From positions 1,612,001 to 1,676,000 of the forward strand of contig JBLHVN010000001.1 in assembly GCA_047630275.1 (NCBI GenBank): a stretch of 64,000 nucleotides of DNA, in the 5' to 3' direction. Position 1 is the stretch's first letter, and each line of letters opens with the position of its first letter. The position numbers were made by a program, and so were the translations under genes. Of the stretch, positions 32,001-41,168 are shown piece after piece. This DNA is from GCA-2720865 sp047630275 (lineage in GTDB: Bacteria > Bdellovibrionota > Bacteriovoracia > Bacteriovoracales > Bacteriovoracaceae). Below the pieces are notes generated by a model. It was not told the origin of the DNA. It did not search any database and saw only the letters and a list, made by a program, of their open reading frames with translations.

Positions 32001-32957
32001 TTACTTTAAGGGGAGGATAGGAGTCTTATTATGCGAGAGCTGATAATCGATATTCACAGCACCGTTCTTTTGATCTATATCTAAAACGAGAGTTCCCGTA
32101 GTCTTTTTACGGCAATTGATCTTTAATAACCGACCATTTTCTACAAGAGTAGAGACGAATTCAGGATGATTAAAGACATCAAACTTTAATTGCTTTAATT
32201 CGCTGTTTATTTTTATTGAAGGGCGTTTCTTACGAATGGCCCTTCTTATCTTTACCGGGCAATCATTAAAACTTAGGCGTAAATTCTTTTCTTTAGTCGT
32301 TATCCATGGCTCTAAGCTTTGATCTTGTAAATAGTAATCAACTAAAGTCTTTACTTGGTCGATATGCTTATAAGAAGTAAAGCTTCCATTGGTCCTAAAC
32401 TCAAAGTACCTCTTTTGTTTTTCTAAGAGAGCAGCCTTTTGTTCTTCCTTAGATGTTGAATTCTTAATATTAGCATCGGCCTTTTTAAGAAGGACTTGTA
32501 GAGACTTCATCTCAGCAATAAAGGGAGAGTTTCCACTAACTAATTGACGGGCAGAAGAGAGCCCTAATTTATCTAACAGTCCATCGAAGTCATTTTTTCC
32601 TGACTCTAAGAAGGTTTTAAAATTTGTGTTACCTAAAGCTGAAAATGTAGATTCTAAGTGATGTTCATAAGTCTGTGATCCGGCTTGAATTTTTGTCTCC
32701 ATAATATCAATGACTGAAACCCTCTCAACAGAAAAGGCAATAAAGTCTTCAGTAATCTTTTGGAGGGTTCTGTAACTAGGCACCGTACACTTTTCAATTG
32801 ATTCACAAGAGAGTGGTCCACCAGGATTAAAGATCTTCGAAGGAGTTGGGCCAAAGCTAGCATGGCTAACTTGAAGGCTTAGGCCTAAGGCCAAAATAAG
32901 GGATGCAATTTTCTTCATAGGCCATACTATATAACGCAGAGCAGTATATTTCACCAT
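32001..32957 (-). CDS. Exported protein of unknown function
   Basis: 318 residues. The ATG at 32957 is chosen because AAGGAGGG lies 6 bp before it, the strongest ribosome site in this region; that gives a long N-region before the hydrophobic signal segment (18-33). An ATG at 32918 would give a shorter signal peptide but no ribosome site. The mature protein is helical, with five cysteines. I do not recognise it. It could form an operon with the ankyrin-like gene upstream (67 bp) and the START gene (39 bp). Confidence 0.7.
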   Translation of the reverse strand: MVKYTALRYIVWPMKKIASLILALGLSLQVSHASFGPTPSKIFNPGGPLSCESIEKCTVPSYRTLQKITEDFIAFSVERVSVIDIMETKIQAGSQTYEHHLESTFSALGNTNFKTFLESGKNDFDGLLDKLGLSSARQLVSGNSPFIAEMKSLQVLLKKADANIKNSTSKEEQKAALLEKQKRYFEFRTNGSFTSYKHIDQVKTLVDYYLQDQSLEPWITTKEKNLRLSFNDCPVKIRRAIRKKRPSIKINSELKQLKFDVFNHPEFVSTLVENGRLLKINCRKKTTGTLVLDIDQKNGAVNIDYQLSHNKTPILPLK

Positions 32958-33024
32958 AATAGCCCTCCTTATGAAATATTTATAGCCTAAGAAACTAAGG
33001 AAGTTGAGTAATATTTTCAGACAC

Positions 33025-34065
33025 TTAGCGGTATTTTTGGAGGAGCTCTTTTAGCTCTGGGTCTTGGGAACCAAAGGCGAAGGCTGAAGGGCTTAAGTGG
33101 TCCTTCTTTATCCTAGAATCCAGCCCGAGCTTTAAGAACCTCTCTATAACCACAAGCTTTTCTCTCTTATAAGAGGCCGTGAGTTCTTCATCTCTAGAAT
33201 AAAAGTTCATGCCTGGTACACCAGGGCGTATATAACTACTTATAAGGTAGTAAAGTGGGGTCCTTCCTTGATAATCAAACTGATTAGGGTTCATTCCTTC
33301 ATTTAAGACAAGGTATTCAAAAGCTTTATACTGCTCACTTTCTATTGAGTTAATAAAAGGCGCTGTACGATGGAGGATGTTTCTTCCTAAAGAATCCACG
33401 GCCTCTAGCTCTCCGTCTTTCGCGAGGTATTTCTTTATATAGCTTATATTTAAACGCTCATCCATTTCTAAGAATTGATTTCCTAAGCTCTCTCCAAGGG
33501 AAAAATAAAGTACGATGATGGCTGCTACAAAAAGGACACCGACTGCCTTTAGGCCAAGGTGCTTAGGAAGCTTATTCATTAGGGAGCGGACTTTCCGAGA
33601 TAGGGGAATTGTTTTTTTCAAGTGATCGCGTTTTTCTAGAGGGACGTATGACTTTAAGCTTTCGCTAAAGCGCAGAGGGTTTGAGCCAAAGTTGAATCCC
33701 TTTATATAATGATCCAATCCCGATTTAAGGGCCGGCTCTAGTCCTTCGCAATCACTGATAAGCTTAAGGGCGGCATCTTTGAACTCTTTTGGAACTTCAT
33801 TTTTATATTCAACTAAGCGAGAGAGGTCTTGACGGCTGTTGGCGTCATCTTTGATCTTTCCGTATTGAAGTGCTTTTGAGGCACCCCCGGATAAAAGGTC
33901 GCTATGGATGCTTATTTCAAAATGCCTAAGTTCATTTTCTCCAATGATAAGATAGAGGTCTCTTTCAAGATCATTGAACCAGATGGGGTGACCGGTAGGG
34001 TCCCACTTTAATTGGGAGCTGTTTACTTGTTTTAATTTCACTTTAGTTATTATAACCAAAGTCAT
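33025..34065 (-). CDS. Single-span membrane protein with ankyrin-like repeats
   Basis: 346 residues. A cytoplasmic N-terminal half (1-165) is followed by one membrane segment (174-190) and a periplasmic part with ankyrin-like repeats (LGRNILHRTAPF, NPNQFDYQGRTPLYYLIS, LSPSAFAFG). The N-terminus is uncertain: only 8 bp separate its ATG from the divergent outer-membrane gene, and no ribosome site is visible; TATAAT lies 7 nt before GTG at 34041, which would give a leaderless start. Function unknown. Confidence 0.6.
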   Translation of the reverse strand: MTLVIITKVKLKQVNSSQLKWDPTGHPIWFNDLERDLYLIIGENELRHFEISIHSDLLSGGASKALQYGKIKDDANSRQDLSRLVEYKNEVPKEFKDAALKLISDCEGLEPALKSGLDHYIKGFNFGSNPLRFSESLKSYVPLEKRDHLKKTIPLSRKVRSLMNKLPKHLGLKAVGVLFVAAIIVLYFSLGESLGNQFLEMDERLNISYIKKYLAKDGELEAVDSLGRNILHRTAPFINSIESEQYKAFEYLVLNEGMNPNQFDYQGRTPLYYLISSYIRPGVPGMNFYSRDEELTASYKREKLVVIERFLKLGLDSRIKKDHLSPSAFAFGSQDPELKELLQKYR

Positions 34066-34073
34066 AGAATATA

Positions 34074-34838
34074 ATGATGAAAAACTTAATATCTAGCTTA
34101 ATTATCTTTATTACTTTATCGCTTTGCTCGGTCAATGCCAGTGTGGACTACGACATAAAGGCCGTGACTAGAACCTATCCAGTGGCCTTATCCTTTATCG
34201 GTACCCTAGGTTATGGTTATAAGTTTTGGGGAAGTGATAGCGGGCCTATGTATGGCTATATAAGACCTTCGGTTTACGCTCAAACAAGTGGTGTTATCAA
34301 TGGGCTAGGAGCTCAGGTTGATTTTTTCCCTGTTAGTTTCTTAGGTTTCTATGGAGGATCTAAGATTGTTAAGCGTGGGGTTGATGAGCTTGGCTCTTAT
34401 AATTGCGCCATTATCATTTGTAACGGAACCATGAAGAGGAATTATTTTGGTTTTAAGTTTGGCCTTGCTTTTAAAGGGGCTTTTCTTTTTATCGATGGGA
34501 AAAAAGAAGAGGCAAAAGTAGATGACAGGATCGGAATCTTTGCTGAAGAGACAGGAACCCTTTTAGGTCAATCCGGTGGAGATGACCTAACCCAAGTTAC
34601 TTCTATAGTCGGCTATGAATTAACAAAGTCTCTCTCCATTGGGGCTCTCGTTCAGCACAGCCAAATGGAAAAATTAAAGAATAAATCGGTAATGACTTTA
34701 GGAATAACGAGAATGAATTTTAAGCCATGGTCTATTACCATTGGAGCAGGGCAGTTTCACACAAGACAATCTAGTGATCATTTCACTGTTCTTGCCTTAT
34801 TTGGTTGGAGCGGCTCTAAAGGCGTCCAACTGCTTTAA
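34074..34838 (+). CDS. Outer-membrane beta-barrel-like protein
   Basis: 254 residues with a signal peptide (cut near residue 22 or 23, NAS). The rest is a series of amphipathic strands with aromatic belts (YGYKFWG, GPMYGYIRP, YFGFKFGLAFKG) and so looks like an 8-12-stranded barrel, but the last residues are not an aromatic C-terminus. There is no ribosome site; TAGAAT with 6 nt to ATG 34077 fits a leaderless transcript, in which case the first ATG (34074) is not used. Its stop shares TTAA with the small gene on the other strand. Confidence 0.65.
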   Translation: MMKNLISSLIIFITLSLCSVNASVDYDIKAVTRTYPVALSFIGTLGYGYKFWGSDSGPMYGYIRPSVYAQTSGVINGLGAQVDFFPVSFLGFYGGSKIVKRGVDELGSYNCAIIICNGTMKRNYFGFKFGLAFKGAFLFIDGKKEEAKVDDRIGIFAEETGTLLGQSGGDDLTQVTSIVGYELTKSLSIGALVQHSQMEKLKNKSVMTLGITRMNFKPWSITIGAGQFHTRQSSDHFTVLALFGWSGSKGVQLL

Positions 34839-35041
34839 AGAATATTGAGTTTCTTAGCAATTCCACTTGTAACAGTAAGACTATGTCCTACAGATTCAGC
34901 TGTACCCTGACCGGCCCTTGCAATGTCATTAGCTTTATCAACTAAAGTATTTGCTTGTCCCCCTGGGGAGCCAGTTATCTTCAAGGTTTTAAGCTTGCTA
35001 CGGGTTAGGTAAAAAACATCAATCTTTGGTATAACGTTCAT
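34835..35041 (-). CDS. Possible small protein of unknown function
   Basis: 68 residues, mildly basic, with a Gly/Ala-rich centre (SPGGQANTLVDKANDIARAGQG). There is no signal peptide or recognised motif, and the ribosome site is weak. Support comes from its end: the stop overlaps the convergent gene in TTAA as in three other gene pairs in the window. I cannot rule out a spurious frame. Confidence 0.4.
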   Translation of the reverse strand: MNVIPKIDVFYLTRSKLKTLKITGSPGGQANTLVDKANDIARAGQGTAESVGHSLTVTSGIAKKLNIL

Positions 35042-35106
35042 GAGAGACTCATCGGTAGATTTGTTTTAATACTTGAGGGTTTCGGTTTTTTTGTGTGTAG
35101 AATCGG

Positions 35107-36027
35107 CTATTTAGACTCGTATATAGCGCCAGTTTGTTTGAAGTATTCACTTTGGAACCTCTTAACTTCTCTAAGCCAAGGGCAAGAATTAAGATGCTCT
35201 AAGATAAAATCATCATAACCTTCAAAGGCTATAATCTTATGGGAAGGCTTAGATTTAAGTTTCAGATAGAAGTTCTTAAGGTCTTCTTTTTCAAGTGGGT
35301 CGTAAAGAAAGTAATAATCAGCGGAAGGAATTTCAAAAGAAGGGTCTAGTAAGTCTTGTGTTTTAAAATCAATATTCTTAAATTGATTTCTTAATCTTAC
35401 TGTATCGGCGCAGTTAACCCTTTCTTCAACAAGCTCATAGCCTTGGTATTTAAGATCTGGAAAGCAAAGCCCTATAAAAAGTCCGACCCTACCAAAACCT
35501 GATCCTATATCAATAAAGCTTTCACCACTCTCTGGTGATAGATAATTAAAAAGATCCATGAGTATGGAATAATGGGTTTGGGTATGAGAATATTCAAAAC
35601 TTCCTCTTACCCTCATCGATTGCTTCTCTTCTAGGTCCTTTTTTTCTTTGGCTATTTGAATAAGCTTTGTTTCGCTAGCGGGAGAATAGAGCCCTAGAAT
35701 GGAATCAAAGAAGCGGTTAATAGAGTTTTGATCTCTGTCAAAGAGGGCCGCTAATTTAAAAAAATCGTTGAAAGATCTTATCTCATCTTTTAATAAAGTG
35801 TTTTGATAGTACTTTTCTACTTCACTTAAGATAACCCAGCCCAAGGTTTCATCTTTCCTTGTTGCCTCGTTAAAATGAAAAGCCAGTTCTCTTAACGAAG
35901 GTTTTAATTCAGCTAAGGGGTTCGTACCATGTTCAATCTTAGTTAAAAGATCAAAGGTATCAATCTTATTAACGATAGAGCAAAAGCGCAGAGTAGGTCT
36001 GGTCGCCATTGCCTGAATCACTAACAT
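35107..36027 (-). CDS. SAM-dependent methyltransferase
   Basis: 306 residues. A helical N-terminal 165 residues is followed by a Rossmann methyltransferase domain with FIDIGSGFGRVGLFIGL (S-adenosylmethionine site) and YELVEERVNCAD; the layout is like DOT1-like/Methyltransf families. The N-terminus overlaps the Cse60-like gene by 59 bp and has no ribosome site; the starts at 36021 or 36009 are possible alternatives. Substrate unknown. It is just downstream of the DUF2723 tandem and may modify the same glycoconjugate, which is speculative. Confidence 0.7.
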   Translation of the reverse strand: MLVIQAMATRPTLRFCSIVNKIDTFDLLTKIEHGTNPLAELKPSLRELAFHFNEATRKDETLGWVILSEVEKYYQNTLLKDEIRSFNDFFKLAALFDRDQNSINRFFDSILGLYSPASETKLIQIAKEKKDLEEKQSMRVRGSFEYSHTQTHYSILMDLFNYLSPESGESFIDIGSGFGRVGLFIGLCFPDLKYQGYELVEERVNCADTVRLRNQFKNIDFKTQDLLDPSFEIPSADYYFLYDPLEKEDLKNFYLKLKSKPSHKIIAFEGYDDFILEHLNSCPWLREVKRFQSEYFKQTGAIYESK

Positions 36028-36136
36028 GGCTATACTTCAAATCAATATATTCAATATCAGGATTTTCTCTAAAGAATTTATTCAGGTTTGTTTGAAGTTT
36101 AATTACATCCATCGAGTAAAAGATTTCTACTTTCAT
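35969..36136 (-). CDS. Cse60-like small protein
   Basis: 55 residues. The start is the ATG at 36136, with GAGG 5 bp before it. The pattern (MKVEIFYSMDVIKLQTNLN, then YIDLKYSHVS, GDQTYSALLLYR) resembles Cse60, a small protein first described from sporulating Bacillus, with similar proteins in other bacteria. Its 3' end overlaps the methyltransferase start, so the two are probably co-translated. Function is unknown outside spore-formers, and the match is by eye. Confidence 0.5.
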   Translation of the reverse strand: MKVEIFYSMDVIKLQTNLNKFFRENPDIEYIDLKYSHVSDSGNGDQTYSALLLYR

Positions 36137-36203
36137 GTCATCCTCAATTTTTTCATTATCCATAAATATATTTTGACTAATTCTTAGATTTTTGTCAAAA
36201 AAA

Positions 36204-38249
36204 TTAACGGATGCTCTTTAAAAGAGAATTCGCTCCTTTATGATCGGGCTTACAGGCAATAATATTTTCTGCCCACTTCTTGGCTTCACTGAGATTCTTT
36301 AAATTATAATTGATAAATAAAAGATTATTGAGCAAAGGGATATTGCACTCTTTACTAACTTTTATGGCCTTATGGCAGTAATTGAGTGCTTCTTTAAACC
36401 TCTTACCTGCCGCTCTAACCGTACACGCCCTTGAGAGTGTGCCAGCTTGGAGGTTTTCAATACCGTTTAGGTCAATATTCCACTTCAGAAGGGCTTCATA
36501 TTGAGTAACTTTTTTCTTCAAATAAGTGTCTTCTAAAAGTGAGTGCATAAAATCTTGATCCCGTGAGTTCTTATGTTTTTTTAAGCGCTCTAAAAAAGAT
36601 GGGATCTCTGAAGGATTGTTCTCTAGGTAAAAACTAAATGTATTAAAGAGCACCATATTACGTATAGAATCAAGCCAGTATTCATTCTTTGGGTAGGAGT
36701 TTATAGCTGCCTCTAAAACTTCTTGATGAAGAGTCTTTGAAAGGTTTGTATGTGAAAAGGGGATATGACTGATAAGCCTATAAAAATAGACGGTTGGTTT
36801 TAAAATAATCCCATAGTCATTGAACTTATCTTTACAGGTTAGATAGATGGGTCTGTTTGAACTCTTAAAAAGCTCTAACTCTTTAAACTTTCTATAGTTT
36901 TCAAATTGCTCCACTGTCTTGACTTTCCAAAAGAGTAAGTGAGGCGCATAAAGATTCTCCTTCGTCATGATGCTTAACCTGTCATAGACAGTGACATCAG
37001 GTCTAATCTTTTTAAACTGATGGGTATAATAAAGAGCGTAGGGTTCCTGGCCACATAAGATAAGGACGCTATTAGGTTCAAGAGATTGTAAGCTTTTTTC
37101 TGCCCATTTATAAACAAAGTCATCATTAAAATGACTTGTTCTTTTAAAATTTAAAGCACCATTCATTATAATGACCAACACAAAAGTAAGGGGGATTAGC
37201 CGTTTAGCTTTGAAATCTTTTTTATAAACCCAGTCAATAAAGAAGCCGATATAAAGGGCTGCGAAGAGAAAATTAGGCATAAGATAAGCTTTAATGACGG
37301 CCACATAATGAGGTTCGTAAGTAAAGCCTAAGAGAAAGACTATCAAAAAAGAACTGGAGACAAAGCTTACAAGGAGGGCGAGAGATTTCTTTTTCTCTTT
37401 GACTGCAAAAAGACCTAAGGGAATAAAAAATGCGGCTATGGTAAAATCAGCTCCATAGTTCTTAATGATCGAAAAAGATAAAAGGAGCTTATCCTTTAAG
37501 CCTCCACCTGCTTGGTCTACCCCTTGGTAGCCCTTTCTTAAGAACTGCTTCCAGAGCATTTCCCAGTTTGATACCTTTCCAAAGTTATATTCAAGGTCCG
37601 GATTCTTCATCTGTATCACGAGGTAAAGAAAAGGGACTAACCCTATTAGAATTCCTAAGAGTCCATAAATGATTTTTCTTAGATTTAACTTCTTCCAATC
37701 ATAATAGAAAATAAGTCCTGTGCAGCTTGTGAGAAAAAGAGGGTAGTGATGAATCAATCCGCTTCCTACGATTAGACCCATTAAAAAGACCCACTTTCTA
37801 CCAGAATTGCAGTTTGAAATAGTGGTAAAAATAAAAAGTAGGAGGACGAACAACATATTAAAGCTATAAACTTCAGCGATGATACTTTGCCCCATAAAAA
37901 CAGATGTAAGACCTAAGATCGAAGTCGTAAAGAGGGCCACTTCTGATCTTAGGTTCCATAATCGTTGGAGGATATAAAAGAGAGAAAGAGAAAGGCAACC
38001 AAAGAGAGAACTAAAGACAGCTATTCTAAAGCCCATTTCTCCAATAGGTAACTTAGAGAAGAGAAAACCCAGCATAGTAAAAAGAGGAAAGCTAGGTCCA
38101 TGGACGATTCCTAGGCTAGAGAGACCCATGACAAAGTCTCCACTATCTTCCACAGTAATCGTTGGAGGGCAATTAAAGACATAGTAAATTAAGCTCATTG
38201 CAAAGATGAACAAGCTAATTTTTTTATCTTTTAAACTTATCAATTCCAT
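36204..38249 (-). CDS. DUF2723 membrane glycosyltransferase-like protein with TPR tail
   Basis: 681 residues: about 11 membrane segments in residues 10-360, then a soluble C-terminus ending in TPR-like helices (610-681). The N-terminal loop motif E34-D35-S-G-D-F followed by HGPSFPLFTMLG is the DUF2723 signature, a family related to protein O-mannosyltransferases; the acidic pair is the likely catalytic site using a polyprenyl-phosphate sugar. Acceptor unknown. It follows a second DUF2723 gene by 3 bp. Confidence 0.8.
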   Translation of the reverse strand: MELISLKDKKISLFIFAMSLIYYVFNCPPTITVEDSGDFVMGLSSLGIVHGPSFPLFTMLGFLFSKLPIGEMGFRIAVFSSLFGCLSLSLFYILQRLWNLRSEVALFTTSILGLTSVFMGQSIIAEVYSFNMLFVLLLFIFTTISNCNSGRKWVFLMGLIVGSGLIHHYPLFLTSCTGLIFYYDWKKLNLRKIIYGLLGILIGLVPFLYLVIQMKNPDLEYNFGKVSNWEMLWKQFLRKGYQGVDQAGGGLKDKLLLSFSIIKNYGADFTIAAFFIPLGLFAVKEKKKSLALLVSFVSSSFLIVFLLGFTYEPHYVAVIKAYLMPNFLFAALYIGFFIDWVYKKDFKAKRLIPLTFVLVIIMNGALNFKRTSHFNDDFVYKWAEKSLQSLEPNSVLILCGQEPYALYYTHQFKKIRPDVTVYDRLSIMTKENLYAPHLLFWKVKTVEQFENYRKFKELELFKSSNRPIYLTCKDKFNDYGIILKPTVYFYRLISHIPFSHTNLSKTLHQEVLEAAINSYPKNEYWLDSIRNMVLFNTFSFYLENNPSEIPSFLERLKKHKNSRDQDFMHSLLEDTYLKKKVTQYEALLKWNIDLNGIENLQAGTLSRACTVRAAGKRFKEALNYCHKAIKVSKECNIPLLNNLLFINYNLKNLSEAKKWAENIIACKPDHKGANSLLKSIR

Positions 38250-38252
38250 TAA

Positions 38253-40211
38253 TTATCTCTTTCCAAAATGATCGAGGGCCTTTTTTATCTCACCGGCTTC
38301 GAGAGTGGTTTTATCCGATAGCGACTTATAATAGTCCCCCCATGCGGAGAGGAGTTTCTTATCTGTCATGATGCCTTTTTGTCTTAATTGGTAATAAAGA
38401 AGCCCAAGGTTCTTTAAAAACTCAGGAGGAAGATTGCTATAGTCTTTTCTTAGACCTTCAATATAAGACGCTAGAGCTTGTCTATGAGGAAGAGAGTCTT
38501 CATTTTTTAAAAGGCGAGTGTGGTAGATCATATGATAGCGCTCAGCATTCCAAAAAACGACATCAGTGACTAATTCTTCCCAGCTTCCTTGCTCTACTCT
38601 TCTATAAGAATCAGGCTCAAAAGTGCCTTTAGCCTTGATATGATTTGAAATCGTAGATAATGGGTTATCCCTATCTTCCTTTTGTTTTAATTTGAATAAA
38701 AAACCATGGGGAATCCAGTTAAACTTCTTGAGAAGGCTAAGGTCTGATGCCTTCTCACTTTTAACTAATTTATTATCTTGCAGAATGTAAAAGCTTAACT
38801 GAGGGTTAAGGTTCAAGATGTCTAGTAGCTGATACTTGCCCTTAGTTTTAAATGGTCCGTAAACGCCAGAGGGTAGTTTAACTAAAGGATGAAACTTTCG
38901 GTGTATTTCTTTATACCAAGAGAGGTTCATCAGTGGAACAGGAAGGATGGTCACATCAGATCTCCTCTTCTTTACAACTTGTAAGAAGCGAAGAATATTT
39001 ACTTGTAAGTCTCCTGTGGCTATTAAGACTGCGTTTTTAGGAAGAGACTCAAGCATGGTTTCGCCGTAGTCCTGAAAGATTGTGATGCCATTTCTGCTAT
39101 GGTTTTTAAAACTAAAACCACCGCGGAGTAAAACTATGATTGTTAAAAGGAGGAAAACCTTTTTTTTATGAGCTGGATTAATAAACTGAAGCCCATAGGC
39201 GCTAAGGATTGTTAGGAGAAGGAGAGGGAGTTGCCAAAACCTTAAGAAGACTTCTTTAAACAAATGATTTGTAAGATCGATATTGGCTAAAGTAAAAAAG
39301 ACAACCACATAAAGAACTAAGATAAAGAAGATTAGATGAGAGAAACTGCTGCGTTTATAACTCTTGAAATTGTTAAAGACCCAGAGCCCTGGTAAAAAGT
39401 AAAAGATTCCAAAACTCTCAAGGGGGAGATCTTTTAAGAAGGCCAGAAGGTTACTAATAAAACCTCCGCTTCCTGTTGCCGTCAATCGAAAGGTTCCGAA
39501 GTCTTTTCTTAAAAAATGATGGATGAAGCCAGTGAAGTTGCTAGTCTCTCCCCATGTAATCTCCCCGGCGTAGTGAGGTGCTATAAATAAATAGAGATAG
39601 GGACCTAGACCTAAAACACCTAAGATAGCTAGCTTTGTTAATACCTTGAAGCTTCTTAGCTCACTATGGTTAAGAAGCAACCAAGCAATCAACGGAAGGG
39701 CGATAAAGGCGAATGTATGATGGTGGCTCATACCGAGACCCATCAAAAATACGCCAAAATAAGAGTATTTTAAGGACTTAGTCTGATGAAACTTAAAGCC
39801 TACAAAGAGGGTTAAGGCGGTCAAAAAGTTATTTAAAGCAAAGACTTCAGCCACTAACGAATACCTAAAGATCAGAGGTAGAAGGGAGAACAAAAGGGCT
39901 AAGATAGCGGCATTATATTTACAGTCAATTATTTCTTTAAAGAGAAAATATAAAACAAGACTTGTTAAGCTGGTAAAGAATGCAGAAGAAAGGTTGATTA
40001 GAAAAACTGAATCTAATGGAAATAGAAAGAGGAACTTATAAATCAAAGTAATAAGAGGGTAGCCCGGAGGCTGAGCAACTCCATTTGAAAAGGCCGCTCC
40101 AATGAACATTGAGGAGTCTCCACCAGGAACTGTCGGCATGACAGAGAACAGGAAGAAGATAAAGAGCCCTAAAAAAAGGGGGATGGGTATTATTAATTCT
40201 TTTTTACTCAC
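38253..40211 (-). CDS. DUF2723 membrane glycosyltransferase-like protein
   Basis: 652 residues: about 10-11 membrane segments (8-375) and a soluble C-terminal domain. The loop G31-D32-SSMFIGAAFSNGVAQPPGYPL (read in two parts) matches DUF2723, with one acidic residue of the usual E/D pair. It is a paralogue of the next gene, placed in tandem, which suggests they diverged after duplication and act on related acceptors or as a complex. It follows the ABM gene by 17 bp. Confidence 0.8.
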   Translation of the reverse strand: MSKKELIIPIPLFLGLFIFFLFSVMPTVPGGDSSMFIGAAFSNGVAQPPGYPLITLIYKFLFLFPLDSVFLINLSSAFFTSLTSLVLYFLFKEIIDCKYNAAILALLFSLLPLIFRYSLVAEVFALNNFLTALTLFVGFKFHQTKSLKYSYFGVFLMGLGMSHHHTFAFIALPLIAWLLLNHSELRSFKVLTKLAILGVLGLGPYLYLFIAPHYAGEITWGETSNFTGFIHHFLRKDFGTFRLTATGSGGFISNLLAFLKDLPLESFGIFYFLPGLWVFNNFKSYKRSSFSHLIFFILVLYVVVFFTLANIDLTNHLFKEVFLRFWQLPLLLLTILSAYGLQFINPAHKKKVFLLLTIIVLLRGGFSFKNHSRNGITIFQDYGETMLESLPKNAVLIATGDLQVNILRFLQVVKKRRSDVTILPVPLMNLSWYKEIHRKFHPLVKLPSGVYGPFKTKGKYQLLDILNLNPQLSFYILQDNKLVKSEKASDLSLLKKFNWIPHGFLFKLKQKEDRDNPLSTISNHIKAKGTFEPDSYRRVEQGSWEELVTDVVFWNAERYHMIYHTRLLKNEDSLPHRQALASYIEGLRKDYSNLPPEFLKNLGLLYYQLRQKGIMTDKKLLSAWGDYYKSLSDKTTLEAGEIKKALDHFGKR

Positions 40212-40228
40212 CCTTTGATTTTAGCACT

Positions 40229-40540
40229 TTAGGTGGTGAAAACAACTTTTGTCTTAGTAAACCTTGATTCTAGGCAATCAATAGTCTTCATAAATTCAAT
40301 GTTAGACTCATTGGTGATAAAGTTATCAAAGTCTTCTTCTGTTTTCCATTGAGCGTAGTTAAAGATAGAACTTTTATCAAAAGAGAGATGATAGTTTACA
40401 GAGACTAGCCCTTGAGAGCCTTTGGCATGTTTGTCATAGAATTCTTTTAATTGATTGATGACTAGATCTGACTTTTTTTGGTCAATCTTAAATTCCACAA
40501 ATACCGTAACAATACCTCTAAAATCATCTATAACTGCCAT
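40229..40540 (-). CDS. Antibiotic biosynthesis monooxygenase-like (ABM) protein
   Basis: 103 residues with the ferredoxin-like ABM fold (FVEFKIDQKKSDLVINQL, YAQWKTEEDFDNFI). Members are cofactor-free monooxygenases or haem-degrading enzymes; the active Asn/Trp/His set cannot be confirmed by eye (NYAQW has Asn and Trp). Substrate unknown. It starts the minus-strand run that continues into the DUF2723 pair. Confidence 0.75.
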   Translation of the reverse strand: MAVIDDFRGIVTVFVEFKIDQKKSDLVINQLKEFYDKHAKGSQGLVSVNYHLSFDKSSIFNYAQWKTEEDFDNFITNESNIEFMKTIDCLESRFTKTKVVFTT

Positions 40541-40688
40541 TTTATCTCCTTTTGTAGAATCTATTCGGACATTAACCTTTGCATCTAAAGAACAAAATTA
40601 GACACTTAGGTGAATTTTACAAGGAACTTTCCTGGTGATTAAGGCTATAATATAGTTGAAATTAAATGATCAACTTTTAGGAATTATA

Positions 40689-41081
40689 ATGGATAAACCT
40701 ATTCTTTTTTTTGATGGAGTTTGTAGCCTCTGTAATGGCTTTGTAGACTTTATCTTTAAGTACGACTTAAAAGAAAAGTTCTTAGTATCATCACTTCAAG
40801 GTAAGAAGGCTTCTGAGGTTTTACCTAAAAGTTTGGTAACTGATCTAAATACTATAGTTCTCTACAAAGACGGAAAGAGTATACAAAAATCAACGGCAGT
40901 TCTCCTGGTGCTTAAAGAGTTAAGTTTTCCTTGGAACTTGGCCACTCTCTTTTTATTGATCCCTGCTTTTATCCGAGACTTTTTTTATATGAGAGTTTCA
41001 GTTAACCGCTACCTTATGTTTGGAAAGAAAAGCAGTTGCCGTCTACCAACAGCAAGTGAACGTTCAAGATTCCTTGACTAA
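40689..41081 (+). CDS. DCC-family thiol-disulfide oxidoreductase (DUF393)
   Basis: 130 residues from the ATG at 40689, with AGGA 7 bp before; the upstream TTG at 40656 has no ribosome site. The motif FFDGVCSLCNGFV (DGxCxxC) is the DCC signature of predicted thiol-disulfide oxidoreductases. A TATAAT at 40646-40651 could be its -10. Cellular role of the family is not well established. Confidence 0.85.
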   Translation: MDKPILFFDGVCSLCNGFVDFIFKYDLKEKFLVSSLQGKKASEVLPKSLVTDLNTIVLYKDGKSIQKSTAVLLVLKELSFPWNLATLFLLIPAFIRDFFYMRVSVNRYLMFGKKSSCRLPTASERSRFLD

Positions 41082-41104
41082 ATTCATCCCTTAAAAGAAT
41101 TCTA

Positions 41105-41134
41105 TTGAGTTAAGTAAGTATACTAAAGTAAAAT
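41105..41134 (+). promoter_or_regulatory. Candidate promoter of the YdcZ-like gene
   Basis: TTGAGT (41105-41110), 18-nt spacer, TAAAAT (41129-41134). The ATG at 41169 follows after about 28 nt of leader and a GGAGG ribosome site. Confidence 0.5.
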
Positions 41135-41168
41135 AAGTGAATAACTTAAACATCATCGGAGGATGTTC

